A DNA stretch of 64,000 nucleotides, taken from positions 85,740-149,739 of the forward strand of contig NZ_JAJOMB010000026.1 in assembly GCF_021129305.1 (NCBI RefSeq), read 5' to 3'. Position numbers and translations under genes: made by a program. Below the pieces are notes generated by a model. It was not told where the DNA came from, made no database searches, and saw nothing but the letters and a program-made list of their open reading frames with translations. Below are positions 8,098 to 16,730 of this stretch, piece by piece; the stretch's first letter is position 1, and every line of letters starts with the position of its first letter. The stretch is from Kineosporia babensis. Lineage in GTDB: Bacteria > Actinomycetota > Actinomycetes > Actinomycetales > Kineosporiaceae.

Positions 8098-9896
8098 GCG
8101 CCGACTGGGCCGATGTCCAGCTGTGGAAACCAGCCGAGTTGCAGTTTGCGGTCAAGAACCTGCAGAAGGTCGAGGACAGCATTGTCGAACTCGGTAGCGA
8201 TCTGGTCGGGGCCAAGCCGAAGAGCTGGTCGGGCACTGCGGCGGCTGCGGCGCTGAGCGAATGGTCGTCGATCAACGAGTCGCTGGAAGACCGACTGACC
8301 GAGATCGCCGCCGTTCGCCGCGGACTGAGCGAAGCTTTTGACGCGGCAACCGGAATCGTCAATCTGCGGGACCAGGCGATCGCCTTCGCGGAGGGCAACG
8401 AACTGGTGATCGTCGACAACATGGTCCTGGACACGCGGGTGGAGGGTCTGCTGCCCAGGGTGCACGCGAGCGTCATGAACCATGCGGAACGGCGGCAACT
8501 TCAGGACAAGTGCGCGGCGATGGTCGAGGAAGTAGTGCGCCGGGCCGGGTACATGGACCAAGACTTGGTGAACCTGCTCAATACGGGGGTGCTGGCCGGT
8601 GAGTTGGCGCAGCTGGACTCGCCCAGTCTGCGCGCGGCCCGGAGGCTGGGGGCGAGCGAGGGAGAGTCCGGCATCTACGCACCCCCGACCGGCGATGGGA
8701 CTCCGGATCAGAACGCGGCCTACTGGAACGCACTCGCGCCGGGCGAGCAGGCTGAAGTGATCGAGAAGCATCCCGAATGGATCGCTAATCGCGACGGAAT
8801 TCCGTACGCCGCGAGAGATCAGGCCAATCGTGCGCTGCTTCCGCAGTATCTGGATGAATGGAAGCGGAAGCTGCGGCAGGCCCAGGAAGAACGCGATGCG
8901 CTTGCTGGGAAATATTTCAACGGTGTGGAGATCTCCCCGGAGGGGCAGGAGGAGTACCGTCGGCTGAATGCTGAGATCGAGCAGGCAAGGGAGCGGGTGG
9001 ATTCACTTGGTAGCGTCGCCGAGATGGCGCAACGGCCGAACCGGATGATTCTCGGGCTGGATCTCAGCGAGAAGCGGACGCAGTCCATCGTTTCGGTGGG
9101 TAATCCTGACACTGCAACACACGTGGGCGTTTTCACGCCAGGTCTCACCTCGAACGTTGTGGGGATGAAAAACTATGACACCCAGATGGACCAACTGCGG
9201 GCGGTTTCCGGTGAAGCCTTGTTCCGTCATGGTGACGCCGCCGGCATTGAGCAAGGAGTTGAACAGGTGGCCACGATCACCTGGATGAATTACCAGAGTC
9301 CGCAGCTCACGTTGGACTCGGTGGGCGATCTGGACGGTGATTCGGTTCTTGAGACAAACAGTGCGCAGGCGGGTGGCGATCGACTGGCCCGGTTCCATCA
9401 GGGCCTTCAGTCCGCGCGCGACGACGGCGTGAATGTGACTGCGCTGGGGCATTCTTATGGATCGACCACCACCGGGTATGCCTTACAGCAGACCACCGGT
9501 GTCGACCGGGTGGCCTTCTACGGATCACCGGGATTGAGCGTTGATGATGTCGAGGATCTCAAGGTGCGTAGCGGGAACGTTTTCTATGCCGAAGCAGACG
9601 GTGACGGGATTGGGGATCTGGCCAAGTTCGGTAAGGACCCTTCAGAAATGCCTGGAATCACTTATCTGAGCACGGACAAGGCCACGGTCAACGGGGAAGA
9701 GTTATCCGGGGTCCGGCTTCACTCCGACTATATGCTCGAAGAATCAACGATTCAGTACAACCTGGGCGTGCTGGTGGCTGGTTATCCGGAGGACGCCATC
9801 ACCGGTAGGAGTAATCTCCCGCTCGGTGAGGCCTATCGGGCCCGGCCGGATCTGGGCCGGATGGTGGAAAAGCCTTTCGGGGTGTTCGGGAGATGA
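8094..9896 (+). CDS. WXG-type N-domain fused to DUF1023-like alpha/beta hydrolase
   Basis: A 600-residue protein. The N-terminal ~170 residues are helical with a WSG turn at 45-47, as in WXG100/LXG type VII substrates. A charged coiled-coil-like linker follows (about 255-310). The C-terminal half is an alpha/beta hydrolase of the DUF1023 type with nucleophile elbow GHSYGS (serine near residue 454) and a likely catalytic histidine in VRLHSDY. There is no classical signal peptide, which suits type VII export. It starts with GTG overlapping the EspC-like stop and ends overlapping the lipoprotein start (ATGA). The hydrolase substrate is unknown; an exported lipase/esterase or an effector are both possible. 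Confidence 0.75.
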   Translation: MSADWADVQLWKPAELQFAVKNLQKVEDSIVELGSDLVGAKPKSWSGTAAAAALSEWSSINESLEDRLTEIAAVRRGLSEAFDAATGIVNLRDQAIAFAEGNELVIVDNMVLDTRVEGLLPRVHASVMNHAERRQLQDKCAAMVEEVVRRAGYMDQDLVNLLNTGVLAGELAQLDSPSLRAARRLGASEGESGIYAPPTGDGTPDQNAAYWNALAPGEQAEVIEKHPEWIANRDGIPYAARDQANRALLPQYLDEWKRKLRQAQEERDALAGKYFNGVEISPEGQEEYRRLNAEIEQARERVDSLGSVAEMAQRPNRMILGLDLSEKRTQSIVSVGNPDTATHVGVFTPGLTSNVVGMKNYDTQMDQLRAVSGEALFRHGDAAGIEQGVEQVATITWMNYQSPQLTLDSVGDLDGDSVLETNSAQAGGDRLARFHQGLQSARDDGVNVTALGHSYGSTTTGYALQQTTGVDRVAFYGSPGLSVDDVEDLKVRSGNVFYAEADGDGIGDLAKFGKDPSEMPGITYLSTDKATVNGEELSGVRLHSDYMLEESTIQYNLGVLVAGYPEDAITGRSNLPLGEAYRARPDLGRMVEKPFGVFGR

Positions 9897-10435
9897 GCCG
9901 TGTGGGCGCAGTGAAACTTTTTGGTGCGGCGTTGGTGATGCTGGTGTTGACCGGTGCTCTGGCGGGATGTGGAGGATCTGTTCTGGGTACATCACTTGAC
10001 GAGGCTCGCGAGGAACTGCAGGCGCGCCCGTCCTTCGAGCAGGCGGAGAAGGATTACCGGGCGCTGCTGAAGGAGGTTCAAGACGCGGTCTCCGAGTTGG
10101 CGCCGAACGTCCGGTGGAATTCCGACGAGATCACCCAGATCGGGCTGAGTTTCTGTAGCCGGCCTTATGCGGATGTCAAGGGCGCTGAGTCTGCGATTTA
10201 TACCGCCGGGAACGGTGGTGTTGGTGCCCCCTCGGACGAGGTCTGGCCTGAGGTAAAGGCCAAGGTGAGTGCCATCGCCGAGCAGTACGGTTTTACCGTG
10301 GGCGGTTCACTGAAGGACGAGCCCGGCAACGCCATGCTGGTGCTCCGCGACAGTACCGGTGCGTCGCTCAAACTCGGGTTCGTCGAGAACACCACACTGT
10401 CGGTGTACGGTTCGTGCGCTCTGCACGAGAACTAA
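9893..10435 (+). CDS. Lipoprotein coupled to the WXG-hydrolase gene
   Basis: A 180-residue predicted lipoprotein: charged start, hydrophobic h-region and lipobox LAGC with the lipidated cysteine at residue 26. The mature part is acidic and contains two cysteines (in FCSRPY and GSCALHEN) that could form a disulfide. I recognise no named domain. The ATG overlaps the upstream stop by 4 bases. Constant pairing with an exported hydrolase would fit a surface partner, activity modulator or immunity-type protein; this is inference. Confidence 0.75.
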   Translation: MSRVGAVKLFGAALVMLVLTGALAGCGGSVLGTSLDEAREELQARPSFEQAEKDYRALLKEVQDAVSELAPNVRWNSDEITQIGLSFCSRPYADVKGAESAIYTAGNGGVGAPSDEVWPEVKAKVSAIAEQYGFTVGGSLKDEPGNAMLVLRDSTGASLKLGFVENTTLSVYGSCALHEN

Positions 10436-10604
10436 CTGTCGGCCTGCCCGGCGAAGGCAGCGCAGTGCCGCAGGTCCGGAACTGGTGAGAGCGCTGTCGA
10501 CCGGTGGGCGTAGGCCCGGTTGACTGCCGGGTACGGAGGGCTTCAGGGCGCTGCGGGGGATGCCGATGCAGGGCGCGTCCTGTCCCCTCGGTGGAAGGCA
10601 CGCC

Positions 10605-10967
10605 ATGTTGCTCAAGCGAATCATCATGTTCGGCGCCGTTGTCCTCGGCCTGGTGCTGGCCGGTTCGGTGCCTGCCTCGGCGGCGACGAAGGCCCGGCCG
10701 TGCGTGTCGATCAAGGAGTTCGGCAAGCTGAAGAAGGACCTGACCCGGGCGCAGGTGCAGAAAATGACCGGGGTGGACGGCCGGCGGATCTCGGTCTACA
10801 ACGTGGCCGGTGACTACGAGGAGGAGATTCGCCGGTATCGGGCCTGCCGGGGCAAGAAGGGCTCGTACGTGCTGTTGACGTACGGGTTCACCTCGTATCC
10901 AGAGGCTGCCGACGTGGGGGTGCGCAAGCTGGTCCGGGCGGCTTACGACATCGACTTCAGCGGATGA
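10605..10967 (+). CDS. Small exported protein, SmpA/BLIP-like fold pattern
   Basis: 120 residues with a Sec signal peptide (MLLKRIIMFGAVVLGLVLAG, cleavage after ASA near residue 27). The mature domain reads KEFGKLKKDLTRAQVQKMTG, the opening of the small SmpA/OmlA/BLIP-like alpha-beta fold. It has a cysteine pair in RPCVSI and RACRGK. The ATG at 10605 follows GGAAGG; an earlier in-frame ATG at 10560 is not preceded by a good site and would bury the signal peptide. Its stop overlaps the end of the convergent hydrolase gene by 11 bases. Function unknown. Confidence 0.7.
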   Translation: MLLKRIIMFGAVVLGLVLAGSVPASAATKARPCVSIKEFGKLKKDLTRAQVQKMTGVDGRRISVYNVAGDYEEEIRRYRACRGKKGSYVLLTYGFTSYPEAADVGVRKLVRAAYDIDFSG

Positions 10968-11634
10968 TCGGTGGCAGGTCGGGGCCGAGGCGCAGGGATT
11001 CCAGGAACAGGATGACGGTGGCCGCCACCGCGCGGTGAGAGGCGTCATTGAGGACGTCGTGGTGGCCGTCGCGGACCAGTCGGACTTGGTCTCGGGGGAG
11101 TTGGTCGGTGATCTCCTCGGGCGGGGTGAGGGTGTCTTCAGCGCCGTGCAGGGCAAGGAAGGGTTTGGCCGGAGGCCGGATGCTCGACCAGGGCAGTTGC
11201 TGGGCAAGGGCACCGCGCTGGAAGGACGGGTCTTCGGTCAGGAGGGAGCGGTGCACCGGGCAGGCGGATCGGGCGTCGAGTTCCTGGTCCCAGCTCTCCG
11301 GGACGCTGCTGGACGGCAGGGCCGAGCCGGCCAGGATCACGGCGTCGGCCGGGACTTCGTCAGCCAGGTGGGCGGCGAAGGTGGCGCCGCTGTCGGAGCC
11401 GATGAGCACCTTGGGGCCGGGCAAGGTGCTGTCGGCGAGGAGCTTCTCGATCTGGGTGCGAGCGTGTTCGAGGTCGTTCAGGTCGACCGGGACCAGGCGG
11501 ACCTTCCAGGCGTCGGCGCTGATCCGGCGGCCGAAACGGGCATACGAGGCGGCGGTCTCGCCGCGGCCGGGCAGCAGGATCAGGGTGCCGCGTGGGGTGC
11601 CTCCAGCGGGTTCGTCCCAGGCGGTGATGCTCAT
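10957..11634 (-). CDS. Alpha/beta hydrolase (carboxylesterase/phospholipase-like)
   Basis: A 225-residue cytosolic serine hydrolase of the carboxylesterase/phospholipase type: early LILLPGRGETAASY oxyanion loop, nucleophile GSDSG (near residue 82), an acid in HGAEDTLTPP and histidine in DGHHDVLND. It is the last gene of the monooxygenase/ABC operon and starts 9 bases after the stop of the LLM monooxygenase gene, so it probably acts on the same imported compound or its product. Confidence 0.8.
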   Translation of the reverse strand: MSITAWDEPAGGTPRGTLILLPGRGETAASYARFGRRISADAWKVRLVPVDLNDLEHARTQIEKLLADSTLPGPKVLIGSDSGATFAAHLADEVPADAVILAGSALPSSSVPESWDQELDARSACPVHRSLLTEDPSFQRGALAQQLPWSSIRPPAKPFLALHGAEDTLTPPEEITDQLPRDQVRLVRDGHHDVLNDASHRAVAATVILFLESLRLGPDLPPIIR

Positions 11635-11643
11635 GGTTCTCCT

Positions 11644-12744
11644 TCAGGCGTTGACGGCGATGCGGTGAGCCAGTTCCTGACGCACCAGAGGCAGGAGGTT
11701 GCGGCCGTAGTCGACGGCGTCCGGCAGTGGGTCGTAGCCGCGGATCAGGACGGTGTTCACGCCGATCTCGACGTAGTCGAGCAGCGCGGCGGCAACGGTT
11801 TCCGGCGAACCCACCAGCGCCGTCGAATTGCCGCCGCCACCAACGGCACTGGCGGTGGGCGTCCATAGGCACCGGTCGTGCAGGTCGCTCTTCTCGGCCG
11901 CCGCCAGAAGCCGAAGCGAGCCGGAGTTCTGCGGGCGGTCCCGTTCAACCGGCGCGGCATTCAGCGAGCCGAGGATGCCGTGCGCGCGCTCCCAGGCCTC
12001 GGCGTCGGTGCGGCCCAGAATCGGGCGGAACGAGACCGAGATGCGCGGCCGTGCGCGTGCCACCGCGGCGGCCTGTTCGGTGACGGTGGCGATCTGCTCG
12101 CCGGTCTCGGCCAGCGGTTCGCCCCAGAGCATGTACGTGTCGGCGCGTTTCGAGCCGACCCGGTAGGCGGCCGGTGAGCTGCCGCCGAAGAACAGCTCCA
12201 GATGCCTTTCCCGGTAAGGGCGCACGGCCGGGTTCAGGCCCTCGAAGCGGTAGAAGTCACCATCGAACGAGTGCGGGCCGGGCTGGTCCCAAAGCCGGCG
12301 CAGGATGCCGAGATATTCGTCGGTGCGGGCGTAACGCTCGTCCTTGGAGAGGTAGTCACCTTCGCGGCGTTGCTCGGTATCGGTGCCGCCGCTGACGATG
12401 TTGAGAGCGACCCGGCCCTGGGAGAAGTGGTCCAGGGTGGCGAAGGTGCGGGCGGCCAGGGTGGGGTGCACCACGCCCGGACGATGCGCGACCAGCAGAC
12501 CCAGGCGCTCGGTCTGGGCAGCGGCGTAGGCGGCGACCTGGGTGCCTTCGGACCAGCCGGCGCCGTAGCCGATCAGGATGCGGTCGAATCCGCCGTCCTC
12601 GTGGGCCTTGGCGAAGCGGGCGGTGTAGTCCGGGTCGATCACCGGGCCGGTGGCGGGGCGGATCTCGGAGGCGTCGGCGGTGCCGATCATGCCGAGGATC
12701 TCGACGTCCTCGTAGCGGTTGTCGTGAGTCGGCTGAGTGGTCAT
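11644..12744 (-). CDS. LLM-class FMNH2-dependent monooxygenase, SsuD-like
   Basis: A 366-residue luciferase-like TIM-barrel monooxygenase close to alkanesulfonate monooxygenases: RVALNIVSGG, YLSKDERYARTDEYL, FFGGSSPAAY and LVGSPETVAAALLDY are the family blocks. Such enzymes use reduced flavin from a partner reductase to cleave C-S or C-N bonds or to hydroxylate substrates. Its ATG overlaps the permease stop by 4 bases, tying it to the substrate-binding protein and permeases. No flavin reductase is encoded nearby. The substrate, perhaps an organosulfur compound, is inferred from family only. Confidence 0.87.
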   Translation of the reverse strand: MTTQPTHDNRYEDVEILGMIGTADASEIRPATGPVIDPDYTARFAKAHEDGGFDRILIGYGAGWSEGTQVAAYAAAQTERLGLLVAHRPGVVHPTLAARTFATLDHFSQGRVALNIVSGGTDTEQRREGDYLSKDERYARTDEYLGILRRLWDQPGPHSFDGDFYRFEGLNPAVRPYRERHLELFFGGSSPAAYRVGSKRADTYMLWGEPLAETGEQIATVTEQAAAVARARPRISVSFRPILGRTDAEAWERAHGILGSLNAAPVERDRPQNSGSLRLLAAAEKSDLHDRCLWTPTASAVGGGGNSTALVGSPETVAAALLDYVEIGVNTVLIRGYDPLPDAVDYGRNLLPLVRQELAHRIAVNA

Positions 12745-13628
12745 CGGGTCTCCTTCTCCAGAACGGGCTCAGGCGTCAGGACGGGCTGAGGTTTGGTCAG
12801 GCGGGTGAGGCCACGGCGCTGCACACGCCCGCTGGAGGCCTCGCGGATGCAGTCGGCGAGCACGTTGAGCGAGCCGACGGTGAGCACGAGCATCAGCCCC
12901 GGAAAGAGCGGGGCCCAGGGTTGGCGGTCGAGGAAGCCGAGGTCGGCCGAGAGCATGCCGCCCCAGGTCGGCGTGGGCGGGATGATGCCCAGGCCGAGGA
13001 AGGCCAGGGAAGCCACCACCAGCAGCGCGGAGCCCATCGTCTGCGCCCCGGCCACCGCCACGTTGGGCAGCACCTTCGACCAGATGTGCCGGCGCAGCAC
13101 CCACCACCGCGAAGCCCCCATCAACTCGGCGGCCTCGACGTACTGCGCGCTGCGCAGGCCCAGCGCCACCGCCCGGCTGATCCGGAAGAACGCCGGGCTG
13201 GTCAGCAGGCCGACCGCGATCATCGCCTGGTGCAGCCCGTTGCCCAGGGTGCCGGCCACGGCGATGGCGAAAACGGTGAAGGGCAGGATCATCAGGGTGT
13301 CGGTCAGCCGCAGCGCGATCCATTCCCCGACCCGGCCCATCCAGACCGAGGCCAGCCCGGCCGGCACCCCGATCAGCAGGCCCACCGTCACCGCCTCGAG
13401 CGCGCCGATCACCGACAGCCGGGTGCCGGCCAGGAGCCGGCTGAACACGTCCCGGCCCACGTAGTCGGTGCCCATCAGGTAGTTCAGGCTGGGCCCGGCC
13501 AGCACGTCCGGATGCTGCTGCAGCGGGTCGTACGGGGCGATCCGCTCGCCGAAGAGCGCCAGGAAGGCGATCAGCGCCAGCACGGTCAGGGCGATCCGGG
13601 CGCTGCGGATCCGCAGCAGCCGGCTCAT
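12741..13628 (-). CDS. ABC transporter permease, DppC type
   Basis: A 295-residue inner-membrane permease of the peptide/nickel/opine importer class: N-terminal transmembrane helix, MGTDYVGRDVFSRLL, and the cytoplasmic EAA-type loop LMGASRWWVLRRHIWSKVLPN. The ATG at 13628 overlaps the DppB-type stop by 4 bases; the frame stays open upstream only because of GC bias. It forms the membrane part of an importer with the neighbouring DppB-type protein and lipoprotein. No ATPase subunit gene is present in the operon. Confidence 0.9.
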   Translation of the reverse strand: MSRLLRIRSARIALTVLALIAFLALFGERIAPYDPLQQHPDVLAGPSLNYLMGTDYVGRDVFSRLLAGTRLSVIGALEAVTVGLLIGVPAGLASVWMGRVGEWIALRLTDTLMILPFTVFAIAVAGTLGNGLHQAMIAVGLLTSPAFFRISRAVALGLRSAQYVEAAELMGASRWWVLRRHIWSKVLPNVAVAGAQTMGSALLVVASLAFLGLGIIPPTPTWGGMLSADLGFLDRQPWAPLFPGLMLVLTVGSLNVLADCIREASSGRVQRRGLTRLTKPQPVLTPEPVLEKETR

Positions 13629-14575
13629 CGCCGGGCCGCCGGGTTCAGCAGCACCTGCAGCGCGTTCACGCTCAGGTTGCCGATCAGCACGATCACGGCC
13701 GTCACCAGCAAGGTGCCGAGCACCACCGGCACATCGCCGCGCTGGGCGGACTGCAGGGCGAGCTGGGCCACCCCGGGCAGGTTGAACAGCTTCTCGGTCA
13801 TCACCGCGCCTCCGATGATCAACGGCATGGCCATCCCGATCACCGCCAGGGTGGGGGAGAGGGCATTGCGCAGGACATGAACGAAAAGCACGCGCCAGTG
13901 GCTGAAACCGCGCATCCGGGCACCGGTGGCGTAGTTCTCGTCCAGCGCGGCGACCATCGAGGTGCGCAGCTGCCGGGCGATCCCGGCGGCGACCTCGATG
14001 CTCAGGGCCAGAGCGGGCAGGAAGGCGAAACGCAGCCACTGCAGCGGATCCACGCCGAAGGCCACGTAGCCTCCGGCCGGGAACAAGCGGGTCTTCAGGG
14101 CGAGCGCCACGATCAGGGCGATGCCGATCACGAACGGCGGCAGGGTGGCGACCACCGAGCAGACCACCGTCACCGTGCGGTCCACGATGCCCCCGGCCCG
14201 TACGGCTGCGGTGACGCCGGCGGCGACGCCGATCAGGATGGCCAGCACCAGGGCCAGCGCAGCGATCGACAGATCGACCGGCAGCGCCTGGCGGATCGAG
14301 TCGGAGACCGGCACGGTGGTGAACCAGGAGCGGCCCAGGTCGCCCAGCAGGGCATCGCCCAGCCAGGTCAGGTAGCGTTCCACCAGCGGCTGGTCCAGGC
14401 CGAACTGCTCCCGCATCACCGCGATGTCCTGTTCGGTGGCGGTCTCGCCGAGCACCGTGGCGGCCGGGTTGCTCTTGCTCAGCGCTCCCAGGCCGAAGGT
14501 GACCATCGAGGCCAGCAGCAGCACCGTGACGGTGGTCAGGACCAGGCGCCCCAGCTGCGTCGCCGCGCCGTTCAT
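13625..14575 (-). CDS. ABC transporter permease, DppB type
   Basis: A 316-residue inner-membrane permease of the DppB class, with six predicted helices, the periplasmic FGLDQPLVERYLTWLGDALLGDLG stretch and the EAA loop GARMRGFSHWRVLFVHVLRNALSP. The ATG at 14575 overlaps the substrate-binding protein stop by 4 bases. It is translated together with its DppC-type partner and with the solute receptor. Confidence 0.9.
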   Translation of the reverse strand: MNGAATQLGRLVLTTVTVLLLASMVTFGLGALSKSNPAATVLGETATEQDIAVMREQFGLDQPLVERYLTWLGDALLGDLGRSWFTTVPVSDSIRQALPVDLSIAALALVLAILIGVAAGVTAAVRAGGIVDRTVTVVCSVVATLPPFVIGIALIVALALKTRLFPAGGYVAFGVDPLQWLRFAFLPALALSIEVAAGIARQLRTSMVAALDENYATGARMRGFSHWRVLFVHVLRNALSPTLAVIGMAMPLIIGGAVMTEKLFNLPGVAQLALQSAQRGDVPVVLGTLLVTAVIVLIGNLSVNALQVLLNPAARR

Positions 14576-16110
14576 CCGGCCGAGATTCCCTCGAACCGGC
14601 GCAGACTCGGCGACTGCGGCAGCTCGGTGACCGACTTCTGCCGGGCGATGATGAACGGTTCGTTGTAGAGGAAGACATTCGGGAAGTTGGTCACCGCGAT
14701 CCGGGTGGCCTCCTGCAGCACCTCGGGGTAGGACGGGTCGTCGACCGGGGTGGCGCGCACCTTGGCGATCTGGGCGTCGAGTTCCGGGTCGCGGTTGCGG
14801 GCCGGGTTCATCAGGCCGGTCTCGCTGAACAGCACCTGGAACGCCTGCACCGGCGATTCCCGTCCGGCGAAACCGTCGTAGCCGAGCGCCTTTGCGTGCT
14901 CCAGATAGACGATCTGGGTCCACTCGCTGCCCGGGATGGTCTCGATGCTCAGGTCGATCCCGATCTCCTTGAGCTGCGCCTGGATCTGCTCGGTGGCCGG
15001 GTGCGGCGGCGCAGTGACGCTGAAGGTCCCCTTCACCCCACCGGAAAGCCCGGCGTCGGCGAGGATCTGGCGGGCCTTGGCGGGATCGTAGGCGTACACC
15101 TCGCCCAGGTCTTCGGCATAACCCACGTAACCCTTGGGGAAGGGCTGGTAGTTGACGTCGCCCACGCCGAACTTGGCCACCTGGCGGATCTTCTCGCGGT
15201 CGATGCCGAACTTCAGCGCCTGCACCACCGCCGGGTTGTCGAACGGGGCCTTGGTGGTGTTGACGTCCAGCACGGCCACGAACATCGAGTCCAGCACCTG
15301 CACCTCGAGCCCGGCGGCCTGCGCGGCATCGATGTTCGCGGCGCCGATCCGCACCACGTTGTACTGGCCGGACGCGGCCGAGGCGACCGCGGTGGCGGCA
15401 TCCGGAGCGGGGTAGAGCCGGAACTCCTCGACCAGGATCTCGTCGGCCAGGTGGAACTGCGGGTTCTTGCGGAGCTCGGCGTGGTCGTTCTCGGTGTACG
15501 AGGTCAGGGTGAACGGCCCGGAACCGGCCGCGGTGGTGGCCAGCACGCTCGCGTCCTTCTCGAAGACCCCCGGATTGACCACCATGCCGGTCTTCCCGGC
15601 CAGCAGCAACGGGTACTGGAAGTTGGTCTCCGTCAAGGTGATCAGCACGTCCAGCTCACCCTCGGCGGTGACCTCCTGCACGTCGGCCAGCTGCGGGGCG
15701 ACCAGCGAGCCCTTCGCGGTGCGGGCCCGGTTCAGCGAGCGGGCCACCGCGTCGGCGTTCAGCGCGGTACCGTCCGAGAACTTCAGATCCGGCTGCAGGG
15801 TGAAGGTGACCGCTGTGCCCTCGTCGTTGTACTCCCACTTCTCGGCCAGCCAGCCGATCGCCTTGCCGGAGGGGTCCAGGGCGGTCAGCGCGTCGTAGGC
15901 CAGCGCCAGCATCTGCACGTCGGAACCGGCCGAGGAGGTGATCGGATCCCAGCTGGTGGGCAGTTGCCAGGCCCAGGTGATCACCCCGGAACCGCCCGCG
16001 GCCGGCCCGGATCCCGATCCGGAACCGCAGGCGGCCAGGGCGAACAGGGTGCCCGCGCCGAGTCCGGCCCGCAGCAGGTCACGACGGCTCAGGGGCAACG
16101 TTCCGGGCAT
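14572..16110 (-). CDS. Tat-exported substrate-binding lipoprotein (SBP family 5)
   Basis: A 512-residue solute receptor of the peptide/nickel/opine class. The N-terminus combines a twin-arginine motif (SRRDLLRAG) with a lipobox LAACG, so it is folded before export and anchored to the membrane. The SBP_bac_5 core contains DLKFSDGTALNADAVARSLNR and GIDREKIRQVAKFG. The ATG at 16110 follows CAGAGGATC; the longer frame to 16191 lacks a site. It leads a five-gene coupled operon. A possible promoter on this strand, TTGGAG then TTATCT 18 bases apart, lies near 16165-16195. Confidence 0.9.
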   Translation of the reverse strand: MPGTLPLSRRDLLRAGLGAGTLFALAACGSGSGSGPAAGGSGVITWAWQLPTSWDPITSSAGSDVQMLALAYDALTALDPSGKAIGWLAEKWEYNDEGTAVTFTLQPDLKFSDGTALNADAVARSLNRARTAKGSLVAPQLADVQEVTAEGELDVLITLTETNFQYPLLLAGKTGMVVNPGVFEKDASVLATTAAGSGPFTLTSYTENDHAELRKNPQFHLADEILVEEFRLYPAPDAATAVASAASGQYNVVRIGAANIDAAQAAGLEVQVLDSMFVAVLDVNTTKAPFDNPAVVQALKFGIDREKIRQVAKFGVGDVNYQPFPKGYVGYAEDLGEVYAYDPAKARQILADAGLSGGVKGTFSVTAPPHPATEQIQAQLKEIGIDLSIETIPGSEWTQIVYLEHAKALGYDGFAGRESPVQAFQVLFSETGLMNPARNRDPELDAQIAKVRATPVDDPSYPEVLQEATRIAVTNFPNVFLYNEPFIIARQKSVTELPQSPSLRRFEGISAG

Positions 16111-16261
16111 GGGGATCCTCTGGGTTCGGGGCGGATACCGCGCCACTCGGGGCTTTTCGCTGCTTCGAAGATAAGAGACCTTTCCGGGCAAACTCCAACG
16201 AGGAGTTGTGATGAGAACCGATCACGTCTGCTTATGGGGTTGCGTCGGGGAGCAGACAACA

Positions 16262-16299
16262 AAGGACGCCGGCCTCCAGAAGAGGAGGCCGGCGTCCTT
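16262..16299. terminator. Strong hairpin terminator after UspA gene
   Basis: A perfect 16-bp stem (AAGGACGCCGGCCTCC and complement) with the 6-base loop AGAAGA. It starts 14 bases beyond the stop of the uspA-like gene on its strand and separates the permease/Usp unit from the ABC operon promoter. Confidence 0.85.
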
Positions 16300-16313
16300 G
16301 AGTCGGTGGTGGT

Positions 16314-16730
16314 CTACGAACGAGCAGGCACGCAGAGCACCGGACGGGTGCTGCGGCGCAGGAGCTTGTGCGGGACCGATCCGAGAACGGCTGCCCGCAT
16401 CGGGCTTTCGGAGGTGCAGCCGACCACGATGAAGGTGGCGTCGTACTTCTCGCCGGCCTCCAGCAGCGCCTTCACCGGCTTGCGCCCGACCAGCTCGACC
16501 ACCGGCTCCAGCCCGGCCTTGCGGGCCAGGCCGACCCCCTCGTCCAGCGCCTTGCGGCCGATCTCCTGCAGGGCCTCACGGTGCGAGGACATCTCTTCGC
16601 TGACGCCGCCCGGCACCCCCGCGCCGTAGACCAGCACCAGCGGCTGGCCCAGGCGCTGGGCCAGGTCGATGGCGGTGTCCAGGGCGGCGTGGGCGACGGG
16701 GGACTCGTCGTAGCCCAGCACGATGCTCAT
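16314..16730 (-). CDS. Universal stress protein, UspA family
   Basis: A single-domain 138-residue UspA-fold protein beginning IVLGYDESPVAHAALDTAIDLA, with the C-terminal GCTSESPMRAAVLGSVPHKL stretch. The family's ATP loop G-2x-G-9x-G-S/T is only partly kept (serine replaces the second glycine), so nucleotide binding is uncertain. The start shares one base with the stop of the upstream permease gene (TGATG), a fixed permease/Usp pairing in which the small protein is likely to modulate transport. Confidence 0.87.
   Translation of the reverse strand: MSIVLGYDESPVAHAALDTAIDLAQRLGQPLVLVYGAGVPGGVSEEMSSHREALQEIGRKALDEGVGLARKAGLEPVVELVGRKPVKALLEAGEKYDATFIVVGCTSESPMRAAVLGSVPHKLLRRSTRPVLCVPARS

Noticed and set aside
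16111..16261. SAM riboswitch or similar upstream of the SsuD-like operon
   Set aside because: No conserved multi-helix core or known riboswitch sequence is visible; only a short promoter-like stretch and a small CTCC/GGAG repeat.
16209..16432. Plus-strand frame starting MRTDHVCLWGCVG with GAGGAG upstream, a possible leader peptide
   Set aside because: It runs through the strong terminator at 16262-16299 and then antisense through uspA, with no downstream gene on that strand to regulate.
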